Below, piece after piece: positions 60,991-64,000 of a DNA stretch of 64,000 nt; the stretch's first letter is position 1, and every line of letters starts with the position of its first letter. This DNA is from a beta proteobacterium AAP65 (GTDB lineage Bacteria; Pseudomonadota; Gammaproteobacteria; Burkholderiales; Burkholderiaceae_C), in assembly GCA_001295865.1 (NCBI GenBank), contig LJHW01000022.1, positions 1 to 64,000 of the forward strand, given 5' to 3'. Position numbers and translations under genes: made by a program. The notes under the pieces were generated by a model, which had not been told where the DNA came from, did no database searches, and saw nothing but the letters and a program-made list of their open reading frames with translations.

Positions 60991-62100
60991 TCAAGCCGGG
61001 TACAGCGCGCCCAGCACCCGGGGCCCGCGGGCCCCGGTGACGGCCGGCACGTTGCCCGCCTGCCGCGCCAGGCAAGCCTGGGCCAACCAGGCGAAAGCCA
61101 GCGCCTCCACCTGATCGGGCGCCACGCCCGCGGCGGCTGTGCTGGCCATGGCCACGCCGGGCAGCGCTGACTGCAGCAGGCCCATCAAGTGCGCGTTGGC
61201 GGCGCCACCGCCGCACACGTACAAGGCCTGGGTTTCGGGTGCGTACATCCGTACCGCCTGGGCGGCGCTGCGGGCCGTCAGGGCTGCCAGGGTCGCCATC
61301 ACGTCAGCAGGTGCGGCTTTGGGGGCGCCGGCCAGCCAGGCATGCAGCCAGCGCGCATCGAAGAGCTCGCGCCCGGTGCTTTTCGGGGGTGCCAGCGAGA
61401 AGTAGGGATCCGACAGCGCCTTCGCCAGCAAGGGCTCGTCGACACGCCCGCTGGCGGCCCATCGTCCGCCCTCGTCATAGGCTTGCCCGCGCTGCTGCTG
61501 GCACCAAGTGTCCATCAGCACATTGGCCGGGCCGGTGTCGAAGCCTTCGACCCGGCCGTCGGCGTGCAGCAGCGTCACGTTGGCGATGCCGCCGAGGTTC
61601 AGCACGGCCTGTGTTTTCCCCGGCCGCGCAAAGCTGGCGGCGTGGAAGGCCGGCACCAGCGGCGCCCCTTGCCCACCAGCGGCGACATCGCGGCTGCGGA
61701 AATCGCACACCACGTCGATGCCGGTCAGTTCGGCCAGCCGCGCGCCATTGAAGAGCTGAAGCGTATAGCCCGTGCCATCGTGCAGCCCGGGCTGGTGGCG
61801 CACGGTTTGCCCGTGGGCACCCAGGGCCGTCACAGCGGCGGCCGGCAGCCCCTGGGCGGACAACACTGCTTGCACCGCCTCGGCATAGACCGTCGCCAGG
61901 GCGTTAGCGGCCAATGCGGCGCGGTGGAGTTCGTTGGCGCCGCTGGTATTGAGCGCCAGCAGTTCGGCGCGCAGGGCCGCAGGAAAGGGCAGGTGGCGGT
62001 GCGCCCGCGATTGCAGCGGGCCAGAGGCGGAAGTTTCAGCCAGTACGGCATCGACGCCGTCCAGCGAGGTGCCCGACATCAGGCCGATGAACCAGGCCAT
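60991..62100 (-). CDS. anmK: Anhydro-N-acetylmuramic acid kinase
   Basis: A 369-residue kinase phosphorylating and opening 1,6-anhydro-MurNAc during peptidoglycan recycling. IGLMSGTSLDGVDAVLAETS at the N-terminus is the ATP-binding signature. GAHGQTVRHQPGLHDGTGYT, NLGGIANVTLLHADGRVEGF and CGGGAANAHLMGLL are characteristic. Length is normal. Transcribed from the mepM side, 44 bases after it. Confidence 0.95.
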   Translation of the reverse strand: MAWFIGLMSGTSLDGVDAVLAETSASGPLQSRAHRHLPFPAALRAELLALNTSGANELHRAALAANALATVYAEAVQAVLSAQGLPAAAVTALGAHGQTVRHQPGLHDGTGYTLQLFNGARLAELTGIDVVCDFRSRDVAAGGQGAPLVPAFHAASFARPGKTQAVLNLGGIANVTLLHADGRVEGFDTGPANVLMDTWCQQQRGQAYDEGGRWAASGRVDEPLLAKALSDPYFSLAPPKSTGRELFDARWLHAWLAGAPKAAPADVMATLAALTARSAAQAVRMYAPETQALYVCGGGAANAHLMGLLQSALPGVAMASTAAAGVAPDQVEALAFAWLAQACLARQAGNVPAVTGARGPRVLGALYPA

Positions 62101-62144
62101 GTATGGGCTAGCGGCGCAACCAGGCTTTCAAGCCCGGCGCGTGC

Positions 62145-63515
62145 TCACTCCATGCGGACGCGAGCGCCAGCCAGGGTTTCGGCGGCCTGCAGCTTCACCT
62201 GCACGGCGGCCACGCGCTCCTGGAACTGGGGGCGCAGCCCGGCTTCGAGGGGCCGGGACTCGGAGGCCTTGGCCACACGCAGCGGGTCTTGATGCAGGCC
62301 ATTGATGCGGAATTCGAAGTGCAGATGCGGCCCGGTCGCCCAGCCCGTGGCGCCCACGGCCCCGATGCGCTGGCCCTGGTCGACACGCTGGCCCTTCTTG
62401 ACGTCGATGCGGCTCAGATGGGCGTAGAGCGTGGTGCGGTTGTTCGGATGGCGCACTTCGACCACGTTGCCGTAGCCGTTCTGGCGGCCTGCGAAGTCGA
62501 CCACACCGTCGCCCACCACCCGCACCGGCGTGCCCGTGGGGGCGCCGTAGTCCACGCCACGGTGGGCGCGACGCGTCTGGAAGATGGGGTGGATGCGCAT
62601 CGCGAACCCGGAGGTCACGCGCGAGAACTCCATCGGGCTGGCCAGGAAGGCGCGACGCTTGCTGCTGCCATCGAGCCCGTAGTACGCGCCTTTGCCATCG
62701 GCGCCGGCAAACCACACGGCGTGGTGCTCGCGTCCGGCATTGACGAACTCGGCCGCCAGCACGCGGCCGGCGCCTTCGTTCCAGGCCACGGGTTCGCCAT
62801 CGGCCAGCAGCGCTTCGTAGACGACGCTGAAGGTGTCGCCCTTGCGCAGTTCGCGATGGAAGTCGATGTCGGTAGAAAAGATGTCGGCCAACTGCACGGC
62901 CACGGCGTCGGGCAGGCCCGATTCGTCGGTGGCGGCGAACAGCGAGCTGCGGATGCTGCCGCTGGACAGGCGCGATTGCGTGGTGAAGGGGGCTGTGTCC
63001 AGGCGCGCCAGCCAGCGCCCGTCGATGCGCGAGACCGTCAGGCGCGTGAAGTGCGTGCGGGCCAGCTCGCTGTTCTCGGCCGGGAAGCGGGCCACCAGTT
63101 CACGCAGGCTGCCGAAGCTGTCGGTGTCGGCGCGCACCATCTTGCCGCCACGCCCGGTGACAAGGCGTCGGGCCGTTGTGTCGCTGCGCAGGAAGCTGGC
63201 GGCTTCCGGGTCGCGCACGCCCAGGCGTGCCAGCAGGCTCTCGGCGGTGTCGGTGCCGCGCGTGATGTCGCTGCGGGTCAGCGTCAGGTCTTGCAGCGCC
63301 AACTCGGCGAGTTGGGCCTCAACGCCTTGCGGGGCCAGCGTTTCCGTGATGACCCGTTTGGGCAAGGCCGCTGCATCGGGCGCCAGGGGCGCAACGGCCA
63401 CTGCGGTGATGCCGAACCCCGCCAAGGCCGCCACCGCACCGGCCACGAGCGTGCGGCGGTGCTGGTGCGTAAAAGCCTGGAGGCCTTGCAAGACGCGGAG
63501 GGCAGCGGGTGTCAA
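62145..63515 (-). CDS. M23 peptidase, MepM/NlpD-like murein endopeptidase
   Basis: A 456-residue periplasmic M23 zinc endopeptidase that cuts peptidoglycan crosslinks. An N-terminal anchor helix lies at about 22-42. A middle domain contains a LysM-like/OapA-like stretch (DTAESLLARLGVRDPEAASF). The LytM domain has the zinc ligands His318 and Asp322 in RRAHRGVDYGAP, and His397/His399 in GPHLHFEF. All are present, so it is active. Adjacent to anmK in peptidoglycan metabolism. Confidence 0.9.
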   Translation of the reverse strand: MTPAALRVLQGLQAFTHQHRRTLVAGAVAALAGFGITAVAVAPLAPDAAALPKRVITETLAPQGVEAQLAELALQDLTLTRSDITRGTDTAESLLARLGVRDPEAASFLRSDTTARRLVTGRGGKMVRADTDSFGSLRELVARFPAENSELARTHFTRLTVSRIDGRWLARLDTAPFTTQSRLSSGSIRSSLFAATDESGLPDAVAVQLADIFSTDIDFHRELRKGDTFSVVYEALLADGEPVAWNEGAGRVLAAEFVNAGREHHAVWFAGADGKGAYYGLDGSSKRRAFLASPMEFSRVTSGFAMRIHPIFQTRRAHRGVDYGAPTGTPVRVVGDGVVDFAGRQNGYGNVVEVRHPNNRTTLYAHLSRIDVKKGQRVDQGQRIGAVGATGWATGPHLHFEFRINGLHQDPLRVAKASESRPLEAGLRPQFQERVAAVQVKLQAAETLAGARVRME

Positions 63516-63695
63516 GGGCGGCGGACGACGGCTGGACGCTGGTGACCCTGCAGTTGCAGCAGAGGCCCGGCGATGTTGATGGAGTGGCTTGTCGCAGCGG
63601 GCAATCGCCGGTGCTGCGTAGGCCGTCCTCTAGAATGGAAGGCTGTTCAGCACAGGGCTGAGCCGTGACATCCGTTCTCGGAACTAGCGATTAAG

Positions 63696-63701
63696 TATAA
63701 C
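63696..63701 (+). promoter_or_regulatory. Candidate -10 box of tyrS
   Basis: TATAAC at 63696-63701, 51 bases before the tyrS ATG, in an AT-richer stretch unlike its surroundings. The -35 region is weak (about TTCTCG, 15-bp spacer). A second possible -10 is TAGAAT at 63631-63636. This divergent gap (63516-63751) carries nothing else I can support. Confidence 0.3.
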
Positions 63702-63751
63702 GAAGGCACACCCATTCGGGCGAGTGCAAACACCCCAGCGAGTAAGCGTTC

Positions 63752-64000
63752 ATGACAGAGCCCAGCGCCACGCCGGCGACCGCGAGCAGCGTGCCCCCGG
63801 CCACCACCCCGCCCCTGAGCGAGGCGGTGCAGCATGCCCTGGCCGTCTCGCTGCGCGGCTGCGATGAACTGTTGCCGCAGGCCGATTGGGTGAAAAAGCT
63901 CCAGCGCGCCGAAGCCAGCGGCCAGCCGCTGCGCATCAAGCTGGGCCTGGACCCCACGGCGCCCGACATCCACATCGGCCACACCGTGGTGCTGAACAAG
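63752..64000 (+). CDS. tyrS: Tyrosine--tRNA ligase, N-terminal part (cut by window edge)
   Basis: The first 83 codons of a class Ic aminoacyl-tRNA synthetase of the long bacterial TyrS type. An acidic/Pro-rich N-terminal extension is followed by the start of the catalytic domain: [20 protein letters not shown], with the HIGH motif present as HIGH. The rest lies outside the window. Located upstream of, and divergent from, the M23 peptidase gene, a common order. Confidence 0.9.
   Translation, partial: MTEPSATPATASSVPPATTPPLSEAVQHALAVSLRGCDELLPQADWVKKLQRAEASGQPLRIKLGLDPTAPDIHIGHTVVLNK

Overview
The window is very GC-rich, single-chromosome-like DNA from a betaproteobacterium of the order Burkholderiales, most like the Rubrivivax/Leptothrix/Ideonella group. 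This rests on gene content and synteny: the rplM-rpsI-erpA-anmK-mepM-tyrS block, an lig-type protocatechuate 4,5-cleavage cluster, a homogentisate cluster with an MBL-fold protein and a small DUF2783 protein, a PEP-CTERM protein and partial Sox genes. The species call is inference; no rRNA is present. I saw no tRNA gene, insertion sequence, prophage, CRISPR array or obvious horizontally acquired island.

Layout. 1-2800: end-truncated membrane sensor, an MFS transporter and a convergent IclR regulator. 2890-8468: one operon for aromatic degradation through homogentisate (altered MBL-fold protein, flavin hydroxylase, small coupling-type protein, hmgA, fumarylacetoacetase); maleylacetoacetate isomerase is not here. 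8510-12872: a 1142-residue SARP/AfsR-like regulator and a PEP-CTERM surface protein whose promoter carries three 11-bp-phased repeats. 13091-16955: a SPOR-like membrane protein, a secreted protein, a PlsC acyltransferase and an alpha/beta hydrolase lacking its usual His. 17011-21439: two convergent paralogues, a pseudokinase and an intact Ser/Thr kinase. 21449-24953: a PatZ-like acetyltransferase divergent from a cyclic-nucleotide-binding membrane protein. 25013-28141: secreted protein, PanE-like reductase, ArgP-type regulator and ArgO/LysE exporter. 28164-30125: FapA-like protein.

30335-35627: one tightly overlapping minus-strand operon, iorA-iorB-soxX-soxY-soxZ-soxA-DUF1415, in which a periplasmic molybdenum hydroxylase is joined to a Sox carrier set; the SoxY arm ends AACLEGE rather than GGCGG and no soxB or soxCD is nearby. 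35708-37283: small membrane protein and exported caspase-fold protease. 37309-47033: LysR regulator and the divergent protocatechuate 4,5-cleavage operon (binding protein, ligJ, ligK, dehydrogenase, pobA, ligI, ligA, ligB, ligC, aldo/keto reductase). It takes 4-hydroxybenzoate to pyruvate and oxaloacetate; a 4-oxalomesaconate tautomerase is not in the cluster. 47122-55366: NDH-2-like dehydrogenase, EAL protein, ferredoxin-NADP reductase, DUF2834-like protein, XRE regulator, M16 peptidase, amidase and RIO kinase.

55471-64000: htpG behind a sigma-32-like promoter, an SrkA-type kinase, a DUF2726 protein, rplM-rpsI with a structured leader and strong terminator, erpA, anmK, an M23 peptidase and the first 83 codons of tyrS. 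The best candidates for something new are the Mo-hydroxylase/Sox operon, the kinase/pseudokinase pair, the phased repeats near the SARP-like regulator, and the Pat/cNMP-binding divergent pair.
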